Shown here piece by piece: positions 20,856 through 22,031 of a stretch of 22,031 bases of DNA (positions within the stretch are counted from its first letter, which is position 1; each line of letters starts with the position of its first letter). This DNA comes from JAUWNJ01 sp034190305 (GTDB lineage: Bacteria > Planctomycetota > Phycisphaerae > SM23-33), in contig JAXHSV010000015.1 of NCBI GenBank assembly GCA_034190305.1, forward strand, positions 1 to 22,031. Reading direction: 5' to 3'. The notes beneath the pieces were generated by a model. It saw only the letters and a list, made by a program, of their open reading frames with translations. It was not told where the DNA came from and did not search any database. The translations under genes and the position numbers were made by a program.

Positions 20856-21584
20856 ATGACGAGCGAAGGCAAGAAAACGGCGGTGGTGCTTCTTTCCGGC
20901 GGAGTGGACTCGGCCACGACGCTGGCTCTGGCCCGGCGGGACCGGTTCGCCTGTCATGCGCTTTCGTTCGATTACGGTCAGCGGCATCACTTTGAACTGG
21001 CGGCGGCTGGGCGAATCGCCGAAGCGCTCGGCGCCGTCGAGCACAGAACAGTGAAACTCAACCTTTCCGCCGCAGCGGGCTTCGGCCGCAGCGCCCTGAC
21101 GGACGATATCGAAGTACCCAAGAATAATGCCTCGCTGCAATCAAAAATCAAAAATCGAAAATCGAAAATTCCCATCACTTACGTTCCGGCGCGGAACACG
21201 ATCTTCCTTTCCGTCGCTCTGGGTTACGCAGAGGTTATCGGCGCGTTCGATATTTTCATCGGCGTCAATGCGGTCGATTACAGCGGCTATCCGGACTGCC
21301 GCGGCGAGTTTATCCGCGCCTTTGAGACGATGGCGAATCTCGCCACAGCCGCTGCCGCTGAAGGCAGGGGCCGGTTCCACATCCGCGCGCCGCTGCTGGA
21401 GATGACCAAGGGGCAGATAATCCGCACCGGCCTGGCGTTGGGTGTGGATTATTCACTGACGCACAGTTGCTACGACCCTTCCGACGACGGGGCCGCCTGC
21501 GGACGATGCGACGCATGCCGAATCCGCCTTGCCGGTTTCGCCAAAGCAGAAGCGAAAGACCCTGTGAAATATCGAAACTATTAA
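20856..21584 (+). CDS. queC: 7-cyano-7-deazaguanine synthase with repeat-derived insertion
   Basis: This 242-residue ligase makes preQ0 from 7-carboxy-7-deazaguanine, ammonia and ATP. The PP-loop is LLSGGVDSATT (S14-S19), followed by SFDYGQRHHFEL. ITYVPARNTIFLS and IFIGVNAVDYSGYPDCR are intact. The zinc site cysteines are C205 in HSCYDP and C215, C218 and C221 in CGRCDACR. Between DDIEVPK and IPITYVPARN, where family members usually have a short acidic loop, residues 92-105 are NASLQSKIKNRKSK, encoded by an A/T-rich repeat (21138-21173). The reading frame survives and all catalytic motifs remain, so the enzyme may still work. ATG 20856 is preferred over the TTG just before it; the ribosome-binding site is weak. 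Confidence 0.95.
   Translation: MTSEGKKTAVVLLSGGVDSATTLALARRDRFACHALSFDYGQRHHFELAAAGRIAEALGAVEHRTVKLNLSAAAGFGRSALTDDIEVPKNNASLQSKIKNRKSKIPITYVPARNTIFLSVALGYAEVIGAFDIFIGVNAVDYSGYPDCRGEFIRAFETMANLATAAAAEGRGRFHIRAPLLEMTKGQIIRTGLALGVDYSLTHSCYDPSDDGAACGRCDACRIRLAGFAKAEAKDPVKYRNY
21138..21173. repeat. AT-rich dispersed-type repeat inside queC
   Basis: Tandem steps of CAAAAAT/CGAAAAT (for example TCAAAAATC then TCGAAAATCGAAAATT) with base composition unlike the surrounding GC-rich gene. Sequences of this kind are common between genes in planctomycetes and translate as SKIKNRKSKI-like peptides. Here it lies in frame within a loop region of the protein. Confidence 0.7.
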
Positions 21585-21614
21585 AAGGAAGCGGTGGCAA
21601 TCCGTCGAATCGCC

Positions 21615-21631
21615 TTGGTGCTTTTCACCAA
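21615..21631. terminator. Small hairpin between convergent genes
   Basis: TTGGTG-CTTTT-CACCAA, a six-bp stem 30 bases after queC and just beyond the stop of the opposing gene. There is no T run, so terminator function is doubtful. Confidence 0.25.
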
Positions 21632-21636
21632 CTCGC

Positions 21637-22031
21637 TCACAGAGCACAGAGAAGTTGCTTGAAGGGCTTCATCCTCGAATGATCCCAGTCCCAGGCGCCC
21701 GCTTGGGCGGCTTCTCCAATTTTCTTGCCGACAAACTTATCGTGTCCTGCCAGATAAGTATGCAGTTTCATCTTGTGTCGATGCCGCATGTCGGCCCCCA
21801 CATCCTTACAGCAAGACAGAAAGGCATCGACACAATCAAGCATCGGTTGATTCTCAACTGTTGTCAAACAAAGGTCTTCCAACGTACCTGTCTGGATCAG
21901 ATTCCCTGAATCATCCAGCCCAGGAAAAAGGACAAGGGCTGTTTTTGGGTTCCCCTCCGCTATCTCAAAAGGCCCGTTTGGAACCGGAAGTTCAGCCTTT
22001 GCCAAGGCGTGCTTAACGGAGGCAATGGCAT
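21637..22031 (-). CDS. DUF3226-like (TOPRIM-type) protein, 5' truncated by window edge
   Basis: About 131 C-terminal residues are visible; the frame is open to the right edge and ends at TGA 21637-21639. The visible part resembles DUF3226: LPVPNGPFEIAEGNPKTALVL, then an acidic GNL-TLEDLCL segment, a helix QPMLDCVDAFLSCC, and the C-terminal MKLHTYLAGHDKFVGKKIGEAAQAGAWDWD. DUF3226 and the related DUF4435 are TOPRIM-like nuclease or regulator domains often encoded beside an AAA ATPase, as in OLD- and PARIS-like defence systems. The N-terminal half with the catalytic Glu/Asp residues, and any ATPase neighbour, lie outside the window. It converges on queC, with 52 bases between. The assignment is by motif memory and needs a profile search. 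Confidence 0.65.
   Translation of the reverse strand, partial: AIASVKHALAKAELPVPNGPFEIAEGNPKTALVLFPGLDDSGNLIQTGTLEDLCLTTVENQPMLDCVDAFLSCCKDVGADMRHRHKMKLHTYLAGHDKFVGKKIGEAAQAGAWDWDHSRMKPFKQLLCAL

Overview
The window looks like a chromosomal segment of an uncultured planctomycete, possibly of the class Phycisphaerae. This is inferred from several things: moderately high GC; a PQQ-type beta-propeller protein opening with the WPQWRGPDRDG signature common in that phylum; many short dispersed palindromes and AT-rich intergenic repeats; and metabolic genes scattered in short runs on both strands. No rRNA, tRNA or CRISPR array was seen.

Left part (1-4753, + strand): a pyrimidine run pyrR (cut by the window edge), pyrB and pyrC. 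An HUH-type (Y1/REP-associated) transposase with a cluster of palindromic repeats sits between pyrB and pyrC. After pyrC come a YacP-like NYN-domain RNase gene and a PilZ-domain gene, which overlap by four bases.

Second part (4836-9333, - strand, read right to left): an unrecognised conserved-looking protein, a two-TM protein with TPR-like helices, an M42-like metallopeptidase translationally coupled to it, and purD. The 9334-10166 stretch holds a perfect 21-bp-arm inverted repeat and a decayed remnant of a uroporphyrinogen-decarboxylase-family gene that has lost its middle.

Third part (10167-15072, - strand): an EF-G-like translation GTPase paralogue, a DUF4258-like/DUF2283 small-gene pair, a DegT-family PLP aminotransferase and a serine O-acetyltransferase. 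The start of the acetyltransferase abuts a MITE-like AT-rich repeat. A sugar-phosphate isomerase-like TIM barrel (15398-16213, + strand) diverges from the EF-G-like gene.

Right part (16287-22031): alaC-like aminotransferase followed by apbE (- strand), queF (- strand), a secreted or membrane-anchored PQQ-like beta-propeller protein (- strand), and queC (+ strand). queF and queC are two steps of the queuosine precursor pathway but are not co-transcribed. queC carries an in-frame stretch made of an AT-rich dispersed-repeat sequence. The window closes inside a 5'-truncated gene resembling DUF3226/TOPRIM partners of OLD-like ATPases, a possible edge of a defence or accessory locus.

Most genes are housekeeping. 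The unusual signal is the repeat content and what it does to genes: a transposase/REP cluster splitting pyrBC, a repeat at the acetyltransferase start, and repeat-derived residues inside QueC. I found no convincing wholly new multi-gene system inside the window.
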